A DNA stretch of 64,000 nucleotides from Syntrophaceae bacterium UBA6087. Its GTDB lineage: Bacteria > Desulfobacterota > Desulfomonilia > UBA1062. The stretch spans positions 1 through 64,000 of the forward strand of contig DIXF01000015.1 of assembly GCA_002448235.1 (NCBI GenBank). Reading direction: 5' to 3'. The translations under genes were made by a program, and so were the position numbers. The notes below the pieces were generated by a model, which had not been told where the DNA came from, made no database searches, and was given only the letters and a program-made list of their open reading frames with translations. The number at the start of each line of letters is the position of its first letter. Within the stretch, counting starts at the first letter, position 1. Of this stretch, positions 36,601-44,004 are shown piece by piece.

Positions 36601-37203
36601 CACGTGCATCAATCCCTGCTCATCCGCACCCCCTGAGGGAACGAAATAGGTGTTGTCGATGAGCTTTTCTCCGATGATAACGCGGGGATGAATTGAAAGG
36701 GAGTCCATCATCGCGTTCGGAGAGACCTTCTCCCTGCCGTAGATACAAAGAATGATGCATGATTCCGACCTGTTCAGAGAAAGAAGCTTGTCCATGAAGG
36801 CCCTGAACGATCCATTGGACAAGAGTTGCGCGGGCAGGCTGCCGATATCGAGGCAGATGCGCACGCCTTTCCATACGCTTCCCAGGGCTTTGTTTACTTC
36901 CGCACCAAGAAAGGCGATAAAGGCGTCCCCATCGGCAGGGATGTCTTTGCAGAGAAAACGGGATGTGCCGGTGATGTGGGAGGATGTCGGCCGGGCTTCC
37001 CCCTGCGGGTCTGATTGAGGATTATCCGTCGGCTCCCATCCGTCGGCGATAATTATTACCTTGTGGCCTTTGTGCAGGGCGTTTGCTGCAAAGCCGTCAA
37101 TTACGGCTTTACATTCTTCGTCGCTCGCATAGTAACATCCGAGGCAATCTCCGTCCCTTACATCTTTCAGCTCCGAGATAATCTGTCTTCGTCTCTCGGG
37201 CAT
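30685..37203 (-). CDS. Giant hybrid sensor histidine kinase: MEDS, ten PAS, HisKA, HATPase, REC, REC, Hpt
   Basis: This is a 2172-residue cytosolic kinase with no clear membrane helix. An N-terminal MEDS/DcmR-like sensory region (about 1-210, with GDCLGCYYASDEECKAVIDG) precedes ten consecutive PAS-PAC units of about 125 residues (222-1500). HisKA follows, with the phospho-His at about 1518 (ANMSHEIRTPLNGIIGM), then HATPase_c (GDPGRLRQVIANLAGNSLKF, YGGTGLGLAISKKIVEMMGG). Receiver 1 has its Asp in DLILMDFNMPGLDGFE (about 1804), receiver 2 in DLILMDIQMPIMDGYE (about 1953), and the Hpt domain has its His in KEAHSIKGGAAN (about 2115). A complete phosphorelay is therefore encoded in one chain. The ligand is unknown. 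GAGG precedes the ATG. The REC-HDOD gene downstream is a likely target. Confidence 0.95.
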   Translation of the reverse strand: MPERRRQIISELKDVRDGDCLGCYYASDEECKAVIDGFAANALHKGHKVIIIADGWEPTDNPQSDPQGEARPTSSHITGTSRFLCKDIPADGDAFIAFLGAEVNKALGSVWKGVRICLDIGSLPAQLLSNGSFRAFMDKLLSLNRSESCIILCIYGREKVSPNAMMDSLSIHPRVIIGEKLIDNTYFVPSGGADEQGLMHVAVRDCLEGLVRGEGFRREIRELQDKYRFVFENTSDFMFFHDMDGFIKEMKLVDEEVEGYTENDLLRLNLKDLIPARVRNEFDEYVEKIRSDGKAEGIIRILSRRGGERIFEYKAFIVYGESGPVGARGLARDITERFTAREALVKSEEKYRDLFNSISDFVFTHDLEGNFDFEEANDTVRKSWGYKGEENRYRNIRDFIPDKYKSQFPEYLRRIKEKGKDTGLISVINADGSEHILEYRNSLICEDGVTVGVRGIASDITNRIRSEKQLRRSEQRYRDIFNNVSDYLYFHDLEGYFQYEECNNTVRNNWKDMGNGQGRTNLRDIMPERFRGQLDQYLKAIIRKGQDEGPLCIIDKDGAERILEYRNALIYDKDGNPSGVRGSARDITDRVHAEKQLKKSEEKYRTILESIEEGYYEVDLKGRFTFANDPLYRILGTTSSDLSGVSYHAFMDDGVARNIYKSFHEVFESGKDNPAAEWEFIRKKDGRKIYLEGSVSRILAKDGSCTGFRGMIRDITHRVQSERALIESEERYRNIFNNVSDFLYSHDLEGYFDFEETNEQAKEAWGYRDKNNRRMNLIELIPERHKPLFGEYLKRIKEKDLDEGLLTVIFADDGKEHILEYKNLLVSKNGVPVGVQGSARDVTDRIQAQRLLRRSEEKYRSILESIEEGYYEVDLKGNFSFFNESLCRILGCTYEELIGTSYSSFVGEDTARGIYNTFNHVFTTGGDVESADWEFFRKSDGEQIFIEVSVSRALAKNGELRGFRGIVRDVTKRVKAEHALKDSEERYRTILESIEEGYYEVDLSGRITFSNDSMCRIFGCTTQEFNGTNYSSYVKGDTADAIFKTFNMVYKTGRDLGSTQWEFFRKNDGEQIFIEVSVSRILSKTGEIMGFRGMGRDVTRRVHAERALKESEERYRTILESIEEGYYEVDLKGTFTFCNGAMCRITDCSREEFVGMSYRRMADKKSAQVIYAAFHEVYETGRDLAPVSWDFIKKNGERINCEVSVSRILLQDGECTGFRGVVRDVTKRVQAERALMESEHRYRLLAENVNDIIWTADLDFNFTYVSPSVKQVARTTPEETLKLNVRHVMSRDLFKRVVSELGEIMTRAGQGEDVSRIVKRFEFEHSRGDGTMFWADTIASIQIDENGKPVGFVGITRDITDRITADEEIRKNEAKYRSILESIEEGYYETDLAGNLTFFNDSLGRNMGFTAEEMKGRSYRIFMDEDGARTVFQTFKRVFETGKAEKAFGWELIRKDGSRVLTEASILLIRDSNGKPVGFRGLIRDVSERIQAEEFKAAKLKAETENRAKSEFLANMSHEIRTPLNGIIGMTELAMDTSLDENQRDIVRVINRESEILLNLINDILDFSKIEADRYELEVIPFDLRVLIEDLAHSFAMRSEKKGLEFISFLSPDVPARLMGDPGRLRQVIANLAGNSLKFTDKGEIFIKVEKQREYKHKVALKFSVRDTGIGIPREKQQRIFESFTQADGSTTRKYGGTGLGLAISKKIVEMMGGKIGVRSRVGKGSTFFFTAVFPKQKEQRIYPLLDDVDIKGMRVLVVDDNETNRFILMEYLKTWGCIPVDYPGGPETVSVLRAGITVNEPFDLILMDFNMPGLDGFELAGKIRAVKSLKKIPIIILTSLGDLGDGKHCRDIGIQGYLPKPMRRDDLKKAILSVLGISKAEETEEASKLITRHTVVEDYRGDIQILLAEDYPTNQQVAMRHLFKAGYQAEVAENGQQAVAAFKRKRYDLILMDIQMPIMDGYEATKQIRLWEEKLISELPPGSAEHRKRTPIIAMTAHAITGYRDKCIEAGMDDYLAKPLRREELIETVERWIKKTDAKQGEPVGERRQEEGKGDLHMEKKVCPIDLERVMNEFDADRDFLREILGGFLQNVGRQIEIIREAVGQGDAETVRKEAHSIKGGAANICADDLAKEALEMELLGKSGKVDSGLELLQRMEREYLRLDVFYKTEL
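32700..36540 (-). repeat. Ten tandem PAS-encoding repeats of about 380 bases
   Basis: Two classes alternate within the kinase gene. One carries F..VSDFLY.HDLEGYF (units 1-3 and 5); the other carries YRTILESIEEGYYEVDLKG (units 4, 6, 7, 8 and 10). Unit 9 is divergent (ENVNDIIWTADLDFNF). The DNA of the second class is also strongly conserved: variants of CTCGATGCTCTCGAGGATGG recur near 33055, 33836, 34220, 34600 and 35375, which points to recent internal duplication and a risk of recombination or misassembly. Confidence 0.85.
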
Positions 37204-37569
37204 ATGGCCTCACCTCTCTGCCTTGTCTCATGCATAATAAGGAAGGTGGCGGGGAAAACGCTGCATGCTTGAGCTGATCCGTTCCGAGGGAAGATGTTGG
37301 AACCGAGTGCCGTGCCGGCCGATATCACTGTCGGGCCAATGGTCGTGCTTAATCCTCCCGAACGATTCACATCAGATAATTTGGACCCCGCCCTCATCAG
37401 AGCAATACCCCCCCACCTGATCTATCTCACCATATGATCGGGCTTTTGGAATAAAATAATTAAATTTATGGATGGACCAGGCAAACAGGCACCTGGTATG
37501 CAGCTGGCGGATAAAAAAGAAAACAATCCCCTTGGGGAAAAACATGTGCGTGCAGAAACAGGAAAGACC
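37204..37569. other. Intergenic region between alkB-like gene end and kinase start
   Basis: This is 366 bases without a convincing gene. It must hold the promoter of the giant kinase (which starts at 37203 and reads leftward) and the 3' end region of the alkB-like gene. An AT-rich patch lies near 37440-37475. I see no clear -35/-10 pair, hairpin with T tract or RNA motif. Confidence 0.5.
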
Positions 37570-38595
37570 CTACAACACCCTTTTGTCCATTATCCCCCGC
37601 CACAGTATAGGAATGACTGCTGCGAGAATCATTCCCGCGTAGCCGGTCGGAAGCTGGGGGCTTTCGTCAAAGTGCCTGAGAATCGGATACCGCCGGCCGG
37701 GATCGAAATGGTGGTCGGAATGTCTCTGCAGATTGAACAGGAAACGGTTCGTCAGGTAGTTGCTCGAATTCCACGAATGGGTAACCTGTACCGGCTCGTA
37801 TCTCCCGTTGATCGTTTTTCTCAGCAGACCATAATGCTCGATGTAATTCACGACCTCGAGCAGCGTGACGGCTGTCAGTGCCTGAACAATGAAATACAGG
37901 GCCGCCTGCACACCCAGAAAGATTCCGAACACGGCGACGAGGACCATCTCGGCAAGCCCGTATCTGATCATGCGGTTATTTTTTCCCCATTGAGCAAGCC
38001 CCTTCTTTTGCAGCCTCAGGCTTTCGATACGCCAGGCGCTTCTGAAACCGCCGATTACCGTCCTCGGCAGGAAGGCGTAAAAAGATTCTCCGAGGCGCGC
38101 CGTGGCAGGATCAAGCGGAGTGGCCACATTCCGGTGATGGCCTGCCACGTGCTCGATAGCCCAGTGCATGTACCCGACGGTCCACAGCATGAATCTGGAA
38201 AGAATTGGCTCAAACCCGCTGTTCACCCTGTGCTGCAGCTCATGGGAAACATTGATGCCCATTATTCCCGACGAAACGCCCATGGAAACAGTGAAGCCCG
38301 CACTTTCGAGAGGAGTCAACGCCCCATAGGCGATAACAAAGCCTCCCCAGAATACGAGCGCGATCTGAACCGGCACACAAAGCCAGGTAATGAGCTTGAA
38401 TGACAGGGAATCTTTCAGTCGGGCTTCCGCTTCGGAATCCGGATTCTTTTGCGATACCCCGACGGCGATGTCCAGAACCGGCACAACGCCGAACACGAAC
38501 AACGGCGTGAGGAAGGTGAACAGACCGCCGATGCCGTACCCCAGGATGACGCTCAAAGGCACCAGGAAGATGAGATAGTAGGACAGACTGCTCAT
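37570..38595 (-). CDS. alkB: Alkane 1-monooxygenase (AlkB-type membrane diiron hydroxylase)
   Basis: The start at 38595 (341 residues) has GGAGG 9 bases upstream; the longer frame begins at a GTG that abuts this site. All AlkB histidine boxes are present: VSHELQHRV (HELxHK class, with Arg), IEHVAGHHRNVATPLDPATA, and LQRHSDHHFDPGRRYPILRH, plus the family signature NYIEHYGLLR and THSWNSSNYLTN. About six hydrophobic helices agree with the membrane fold. AlkB uses O2 and electrons from rubredoxin to hydroxylate terminal carbons of medium-chain alkanes or related substrates. No rubredoxin or rubredoxin reductase lies nearby. It appears monocistronic, upstream of a lipoprotein gene on the same strand. 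Confidence 0.9.
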   Translation of the reverse strand: MSSLSYYLIFLVPLSVILGYGIGGLFTFLTPLFVFGVVPVLDIAVGVSQKNPDSEAEARLKDSLSFKLITWLCVPVQIALVFWGGFVIAYGALTPLESAGFTVSMGVSSGIMGINVSHELQHRVNSGFEPILSRFMLWTVGYMHWAIEHVAGHHRNVATPLDPATARLGESFYAFLPRTVIGGFRSAWRIESLRLQKKGLAQWGKNNRMIRYGLAEMVLVAVFGIFLGVQAALYFIVQALTAVTLLEVVNYIEHYGLLRKTINGRYEPVQVTHSWNSSNYLTNRFLFNLQRHSDHHFDPGRRYPILRHFDESPQLPTGYAGMILAAVIPILWRGIMDKRVL

Positions 38596-38766
38596 GGAAT
38601 CCACCCTCCTTGCAACGCCCCCGGACGGTAACCGATTTTACTCTTTCAAGAGTATGAATAATCTCGTCAAATGAAGAACTCAACTCTGACCATGGGACAA
38701 GCGTAGCGGGACGAATCCGTTTTTATGGATGCAGGGCGTGGATTTCAGGCGCCGAGGGCTTAACCG

Positions 38767-39495
38767 CTATTTCCTGTACTTGGTAAAGGTGATGGCTTTC
38801 TTTCTCGACTCGATAAAGAGCTTCTTTGCGTTCTCCTGATCTTCGGGTGTGGCCTCGCCCTTTATCCATTCCCTGCAGGAAAACGAATCATCCATGTCCA
38901 TGAGGTCTTCGAAATAGTACATACTCAGCCGGGTGTCGTTTCCTGCCCCAGCCCTTGTGCCGAAGGCCTCGACCAGAAAGCACTTGGGTATGACAAAACC
39001 GCTGTAGGCCAGCTTGTCGCCCCGCATCACGGGTCTGACGTTTTTCATGCCTTCCTTGATGACATAATCCATTTCGTCCTTGGAGAAGATATCCGAGCGC
39101 ACGGCCAGAAAATGTTCGTACCGGTCCGTGTTGATGTCTTCATAGTCGGAGACCAGCTTGTTCTTCACATCGGCGAACATATCCGTATCCCAGTAGCTCT
39201 TGCTTATCTTGTCCACCCTTATGATGACGCCTTTCCTAAGCACGTTGTCGTCTCCCACATCTGCAAAGAGATAAGAATTGTAGCTCACAAGCAGCCCGCG
39301 GGTTCCATGTACGCTCTGATGATGGCTTGAGCTGTTGATCTGACCGATATACCGGAATTGAGGGTTCACCTGGATCTGCACCTTCGGGTCTGCCATCGAG
39401 GTGAAGGTGTTGTTTTCGACCTTTCTCTCAAAGGTTATGGCGGAGCAGCCGGTAAATACCACGAAACAAGCAGCCGAAATCACGAACCATTTCAT
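38767..39495 (-). CDS. Hypothetical lipoprotein
   Basis: The start is taken as the ATG at 39495 (242 residues), 6 bases after GGGGGGAG; the neighbouring ATG at 39498 is also possible. The signal sequence WFVISAACFVVFTGCSAITF has a good lipobox (FTGC), so the protein is probably anchored in the envelope. The mature part is not recognised. It is beta-rich and polar, with FRYIGQINSSSHHQSVHGTR and VSYNSYLFADVGDDNVLRKG near the N-terminus. It is transcribed divergently from the SGNH hydrolase lipoprotein. Confidence 0.7.
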   Translation of the reverse strand: MKWFVISAACFVVFTGCSAITFERKVENNTFTSMADPKVQIQVNPQFRYIGQINSSSHHQSVHGTRGLLVSYNSYLFADVGDDNVLRKGVIIRVDKISKSYWDTDMFADVKNKLVSDYEDINTDRYEHFLAVRSDIFSKDEMDYVIKEGMKNVRPVMRGDKLAYSGFVIPKCFLVEAFGTRAGAGNDTRLSMYYFEDLMDMDDSFSCREWIKGEATPEDQENAKKLFIESRKKAITFTKYRK

Positions 39496-39860
39496 CATAT
39501 TCTCCCCCCTGAACCCGTACAAGCATCACACATCATGATGGAAGTATGGTGGTGTCTCATTTACAATCGACTGAAATCATATCACAGTTGATACTTTTTC
39601 ACCAGAAGGTGAATCATTATTGAAAAACTGCCGGTTTTACCTGTACCAATTAAATTTATTTTTCATTTTGGACTTGATTTTATTATTTTCGGCGTTAATT
39701 AAAAATGCTAATAGGGATAGTATTACATTATTACTATGATACAGTCATAACCTTTCCTGAAATGTACTTCACTTGGTGGTTTCAAGCTTTTTGCTTCACT
39801 AAACAGAATCACCGACCATCATGCCGGTGAACTGTAACAGCTATACAAAGAGGAGGTGTT
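39496..39860. other. AT-rich divergent promoter region
   Basis: These 365 bases lie between two divergently transcribed lipoprotein genes. The middle (about 39590-39760) is much richer in A and T than the surrounding genes and probably contains both promoters. I cannot fix -35/-10 boxes with confidence. GAGGAGG just upstream of 39861 is the ribosome binding site of the SGNH hydrolase gene. No gene or RNA was recognised. Confidence 0.5.
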
Positions 39861-40571
39861 ATGAGACTAGTCAGAGTTTTATTGGTAATCGGTGCATTAA
39901 CAGGATTGACCCTGGCAACGACCGGATGTTCTATGGATTTTAATAATCCCACCCCATCGGAATGGGACGTCCAGATTGTCGGGGATTCGGTTTTCGATCT
40001 GTCCGGTGATATCCAGAAGGTTCTGAAGACCTTATCCGGCGATACGTACAAAGACAGATCGGTGAGCGGCGCCAAGATCGCGGCGATCCAGAGCCAGCTG
40101 AACACGGCACTGGGCAGGACGACACTGAAGACGGTCATTGCAGACGGCGGAGCCAATGATATCCTTCAGGGGACCGCAGACTGCGATTCCGACCCGCTGA
40201 CCACGGGATGCGTCGACGTACTCAATTATGTCGGCGACAAGATGGAAGCCATGATCAGCGCCATGTATGCGAAATCGCCCAACGACTGCGCCTGGCTCGG
40301 CTACTATCATGTGAAAGGAGACGAGATCGAGAAGAACGAAGCCATCGACTACACGTACGACTGGCTCTATCCGGGTATTTTCCCCTCGTACCTCTCCTCG
40401 TATCCTGCTGTCTTCCTGGGCACGGATTACAAGGCGCTCCTCATAGACCCGAGGCCGAACATCCAGCCGGTGCATATCAAATCCGACGACATCCACCCCA
40501 CGTATGACGGCTCGGTAATCCTTGCCAATCTGATCTGGGATGCAATGGTCAGCGGATCGATGTATCGCTGA
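39861..40571 (+). CDS. SGNH/GDSL-hydrolase-like lipoprotein
   Basis: This 236-residue protein has a lipoprotein signal (LLVIGALTGLTLATTGCSM; Cys after TTG). SGNH blocks can be traced: block I WDVQIVGDSVFDLS with the Ser nucleophile, block II YKDRSVSGAKI with Gly, block III TVIADGGANDIL with Gly-x-Asn, and block V SDDIHPTYDGSVILANLIWD with the Asp-x-x-His pair. It is therefore a likely envelope esterase or lipase; the substrate is unknown. GAGGAGG lies about 5 bases before the ATG. A perfect hairpin follows the gene. Confidence 0.82.
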   Translation: MRLVRVLLVIGALTGLTLATTGCSMDFNNPTPSEWDVQIVGDSVFDLSGDIQKVLKTLSGDTYKDRSVSGAKIAAIQSQLNTALGRTTLKTVIADGGANDILQGTADCDSDPLTTGCVDVLNYVGDKMEAMISAMYAKSPNDCAWLGYYHVKGDEIEKNEAIDYTYDWLYPGIFPSYLSSYPAVFLGTDYKALLIDPRPNIQPVHIKSDDIHPTYDGSVILANLIWDAMVSGSMYR

Positions 40572-40594
40572 TTGAGCAGTATGGCGTGATGGTG

Positions 40595-40624
40595 AAGCGG
40601 CGGTTCCCCGTGGAACCGCCGCTT
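40595..40624 (+). terminator. Perfect 13-bp hairpin after the SGNH hydrolase gene
   Basis: Arms AAGCGGCGGTTCC and GGAACCGCCGCTT enclose a 4-base loop, starting 24 bases after the stop. The T-rich run (CCTTTTTTAG) comes only about 20 bases later, so it is a strong stem but not a textbook terminator. Confidence 0.65.
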
Positions 40625-40798
40625 ATCAAGCCTTCCTGAGCCTTTTTTAGATCGGGCCGGCGTTCGGCTGCGCTTGTGCTGTTTGGCGGGGATCGGAATA
40701 TTTTTATCTATTCCAACGGTTAATTACTCGTTATAAGCTTGAGGAGAATCCGCCTTATTGCCTGGCATGAATAATTTTTTATCAAACGAGCTGATGCT

Positions 40799-41458
40799 AT
40801 GAATAAAAAGAATGCGGCACTCATCCTGATCGGAATTCTCCTTCTGGCCTGCGGTACGTATTTCTTTTTCGCCGAAGAGAGCCCCCCTATTCCATCCCCG
40901 GAGGCCCTGCCTGATCTGTCGGCAGCCGGGCAGGAGGTACCTCCTTTCCCTGAGGAAGGTCTTGAGACTGAGGATCGGGCTGAAGCCCCGCATACTGAAA
41001 AACAGCCCGCTGCCGCAGCTTACCATCCGAAAGATATCGAGGAGATCAAGAAACAGATCTATGACCTCGAGATTGAGTATGTAGAAGATATTCCGCTGCT
41101 CGACAGTGTCGTTCAGACGGGGAACGCGCCCACGAAGGATTTCTGGAAAGGCGGCTGGACGAGCGTGGACGATTCGAAAGAGGAGTTCAACGGCTTCAAG
41201 CTCGAGCCGCAGGATGACGGCACCTTCATATTCTACCCGGACGAAGCTACATCCCGGACCTATACCTTTTTCGAGACGCCCAAGACGTACACGTATAACC
41301 CGGAGAAAAAGGAGTTTTTCTGGGAGATCGATTATTACGGCAAGACCATCTCCCACAGGGCACGTTTCATAAACGACAATGTCGTTGCCATGATGCTGAT
41401 CAGCGGCAGAAAAGTGGCGCTGGATATCTACCAGAAGCAACCGGAGAAGAACGAATAA
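40799..41458 (+). CDS. Hypothetical membrane-anchored or lipoprotein
   Basis: This 219-residue protein is not recognised. The N-terminus (ALILIGILLLACGTYFFFAE) is a hydrophobic anchor containing LLAC, which could be a lipobox or a plain membrane helix. A Pro/Glu-rich linker follows (residues 28-70), then a compact C-terminal domain with aromatic residues (FWKGGWTSVDDSKEEFNGFK, TYTFFETPKTYTYNPEKKEF). The ribosome binding site is weak. It converges with the DUF1573 gene; the two stop codons are 3 bases apart. Confidence 0.6.
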   Translation: MNKKNAALILIGILLLACGTYFFFAEESPPIPSPEALPDLSAAGQEVPPFPEEGLETEDRAEAPHTEKQPAAAAYHPKDIEEIKKQIYDLEIEYVEDIPLLDSVVQTGNAPTKDFWKGGWTSVDDSKEEFNGFKLEPQDDGTFIFYPDEATSRTYTFFETPKTYTYNPEKKEFFWEIDYYGKTISHRARFINDNVVAMMLISGRKVALDIYQKQPEKNE

Positions 41459-41461
41459 TCA

Positions 41462-42235
41462 TCAGTCGGTCAGCTTTCCCTGCACGCGGATGATGAATTG
41501 CGGCCTCTCCGGATTGTCGGTCTGTATATAGATCGTGTCACGAATGACACCGACTTCTTTCCTCGTATTCTTTGCCCAGACAACGTAGCCCTTTTTGCCC
41601 TCCTGGGTTATCTCCCGATATCCATACGTGATGAAGATCCCCCTTTTGGCCTTGAGGGAAATTATCTTGAACGGGTACTCCGGGGCAGGAATGACCACCG
41701 ATGAGCCCTCTATTGGATTGCGCCAGGAACCGCTCAGCATGATCGTATCGGCGGAGATGTCGGCAAATTTTTTCACGAAGCAGGATATGAGAATCGTCCA
41801 CTCAGGATGCTTCGGGTCGTTGGTCCGGGCCCGGATGGTGCCCCGGATCTCTTCACCGCCGCGTCGGTCGGTCAGGAGCACTACCTTGATAACACCTTCC
41901 TTCCCTGCGGGTATCTGGGGGCTGAAGGCTTCCACCAGGCTGCCGCAGCAGCCCGACACCTTCTTCAGCTCCAGCATGCGATCTGATGTATTCCTGACGA
42001 TGAAGTCGTGCTTGACCAGATCGAACTGCAGAACAGGGTCGAATACATGGGTGCTCTTCGGAGAATCCACAACGGATTTTGAATGGACAGGTTTTACCGG
42101 AATGCCGAAATAGAAGGGCGCTTCAGTCTTTTTTACATCCCGAGGTGCGTCCTTTATCGAACACCAGCCCCATGAGATGACGACAATCCCGATCAAACCC
42201 AGCAAAAGGCCTATACAGAATACCCTTTTCTTCAT
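41462..42235 (-). CDS. DUF1573-like exported protein
   Basis: This 257-residue protein has an N-terminal hydrophobic segment (VFCIGLLLGLIGIVVISWGW) that anchors or exports it. The region VLQFDLVKHDFIVRNTSDRM followed by LELKKVSGCCGSLVEAFSPQ and PAGKEGVIKVVLLTDRRGGE fits the DUF1573 beta-sandwich, in which a cysteine pair sits after the first strands (usually SCGC; here GCCG). A second, similar sandwich may follow (about 160-255). DUF1573 proteins are common in Bacteroidetes and Deltaproteobacteria envelopes, with no known activity. Confidence 0.72.
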   Translation of the reverse strand: MKKRVFCIGLLLGLIGIVVISWGWCSIKDAPRDVKKTEAPFYFGIPVKPVHSKSVVDSPKSTHVFDPVLQFDLVKHDFIVRNTSDRMLELKKVSGCCGSLVEAFSPQIPAGKEGVIKVVLLTDRRGGEEIRGTIRARTNDPKHPEWTILISCFVKKFADISADTIMLSGSWRNPIEGSSVVIPAPEYPFKIISLKAKRGIFITYGYREITQEGKKGYVVWAKNTRKEVGVIRDTIYIQTDNPERPQFIIRVQGKLTD

Positions 42236-42415
42236 GACGCCCCCTTCCGGTCAATTCAATCCGTTCTCATGAAAAGCCTCGGCCTTGAGACAAAAAGTAT
42301 GCTCCGATGCTTCACCGGTAATATTGATAGTTAATATAACATACATATATCCGGTTAAAAAAGCCGGTAATATTGGATAATCCGATTCAGAGGAAGAATG
42401 TTTTACCCTGAATTG

Positions 42416-43909
42416 CTACCGTGCCTCCAGAACTTCGACCCTGAGCTTGCCCATCACATTCACAAGCGGCAGCAGGGATTGCATTGTCTCGCCTTCCAAA
42501 AGCTTGATATGCGTTGCATCTGCAGGCATCTGGCTCATCGTGGGGTCTACCGCGACCCACCCGCCTTCTACAAAGCTCTCGGCCCATGCGTGGTAGAGGA
42601 AGCCCTTGAAATCTTTCGTATAAACGATGCCGTTTGCAACACGTGTCGGGATTCCCAGGCTGCGGGCAAAGGCTGCGTAGAGATAGGCATGCCCCTGGCA
42701 CTCGGCTTTCTTCCGGGAGAGTACGTCGAGCGCGGTAAAGGAATCCACCGCGTCCTGCTTTATATTCTCCCTGATCCATTTCAGCAGCGCACGGATCCGA
42801 TCATCAGGGGTCGATGCCCCTTTCGCCGCCTGAGCGGCAATCGCACGGATCTCTGCATTATTGCCGGGCACGGTGTAACTCGGCTTGAGATACCGATCGG
42901 ACAAGGCTTTTTCCTCGGGAAGGTTCCGGGCTTTCAGGGCCGCTTCCGAGACCACCCGGCAGAAGATCCTTTCCCCCCTCTTCTCGATTTCCTGCCGGTC
43001 TCCCGAAGGGACGGGCATATCTCCCGGCAGGCCGTCCATGTATACTTCGAGATATTTTGTCGCCGGCGGGTCCGGTATGGGCCGAGAGACCCTGATGAGG
43101 CTGAAAGCGAGGAGGCTCTCGTTTTTGTTGAGACTCGATTCCACGAGATAGCGTTTTGCCTCGCGCTCGGCCTCAAGCCCCGAGACAAACGTCCCTCCCA
43201 TTGCCGTTTCGAGCAACGGAAGGCCTTCCTCGTTTATCCAAGCGGTCACCTCCTGCCCCTGGTAAACCGTCTTCAATTTGAATGCACGGCCGCTGAACAG
43301 GTCGCTCTGCTGGTACGCGAGGATCTCCTGTCTGACTTCGGTTATGCATTGGGTTTCACCGTCATAAACCTGATACCGATACCTGCTCCCTATCTTCAAA
43401 CCCTTAAGGAGCGGGTAGAGGTACATAACGCTCCCGGGATAGAGCTCCTCCGGCGTCCGGATAACCTCTTGAGCGTTCATCCCTGAAGAGGACCTGTCTA
43501 TGGCCAGCACCCTGTCTTTTACCGCTCCGGAGAGTTCGAGTTTGTTGCCGTCTATGACATACTCGTAGGCAAAACGTACGAGGCGCAGTTCCCTGTCTAC
43601 AAGGTCATACGAGGTAAGCGAAACGCTTTTATCCATCATGAGGAAGCTCAGGTGGAAGTAGGCCTGGCTCCGGATCTCAAAGAGACCGTTTTCTTCCCGT
43701 GAGGGTTCGATGACGAAATGGGTGAATCCGATCTTGCTGCCGTTGAACACGACACCTGTCCAATATTCGTTTGCCGGGAGCGAATCGAGCTCGTAGCGGG
43801 GCGGAGGGCTCAAGGGAGGGTCCGCGTCGTGGAAGTACCTGCCTGCGCACCCGGTCAAGAGAAGCGCAATGCACGCCGCAATAAACACCCGGCTCACACT
43901 TCGGCACAT
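42416..43909 (-). CDS. Transglutaminase-like domain lipoprotein
   Basis: The start at 43909 (497 residues) has GGGGAGGGG just upstream; the frame is open to 43936. The signal sequence VFIAACIALLLTGCAGRYF has a clear lipobox (LTGC). The long N-terminal region (30-330) is beta-rich and unrecognised. The C-terminal transglutaminase-like core has the catalytic Cys in SRKKAECQGHAYLYAAFARS (about residue 410), His in FLYHAWAESF (about 444) and Asp in WVAVDPTMSQ (about 459). All three triad residues are present. It resembles the transglutaminase protein at 10948-11850 in core layout but is a different, longer type. The role may be envelope proteolysis or peptide handling. Confidence 0.85.
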   Translation of the reverse strand: MCRSVSRVFIAACIALLLTGCAGRYFHDADPPLSPPPRYELDSLPANEYWTGVVFNGSKIGFTHFVIEPSREENGLFEIRSQAYFHLSFLMMDKSVSLTSYDLVDRELRLVRFAYEYVIDGNKLELSGAVKDRVLAIDRSSSGMNAQEVIRTPEELYPGSVMYLYPLLKGLKIGSRYRYQVYDGETQCITEVRQEILAYQQSDLFSGRAFKLKTVYQGQEVTAWINEEGLPLLETAMGGTFVSGLEAEREAKRYLVESSLNKNESLLAFSLIRVSRPIPDPPATKYLEVYMDGLPGDMPVPSGDRQEIEKRGERIFCRVVSEAALKARNLPEEKALSDRYLKPSYTVPGNNAEIRAIAAQAAKGASTPDDRIRALLKWIRENIKQDAVDSFTALDVLSRKKAECQGHAYLYAAFARSLGIPTRVANGIVYTKDFKGFLYHAWAESFVEGGWVAVDPTMSQMPADATHIKLLEGETMQSLLPLVNVMGKLRVEVLEAR

Positions 43910-44004
43910 ATCCCCTCCCCGCTCAGTCAACTGCATTCTACCATACCTTGAATGTTATGGGGAATATATCAGAGAAAAAAGGATTATTGGAACACGATCC
44001 GCAC

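Noticed and set aside
30853..36636. Plus-strand open frames up to 739 codons opposite the hybrid kinase
   Set aside because: They are shadows of the kinase frame; the translations show no domains and repeat with the PAS period.
37468..38403. Plus-strand 311-codon frame over the alkB-like gene
   Set aside because: The minus strand carries all AlkB histidine boxes; the plus frame has none.
39770..39860. Sigma-54 promoter upstream of the SGNH lipoprotein gene (TGGTTTC..TTTTTGCTT)
   Set aside because: The GG and GC are 13 bases apart instead of 10.
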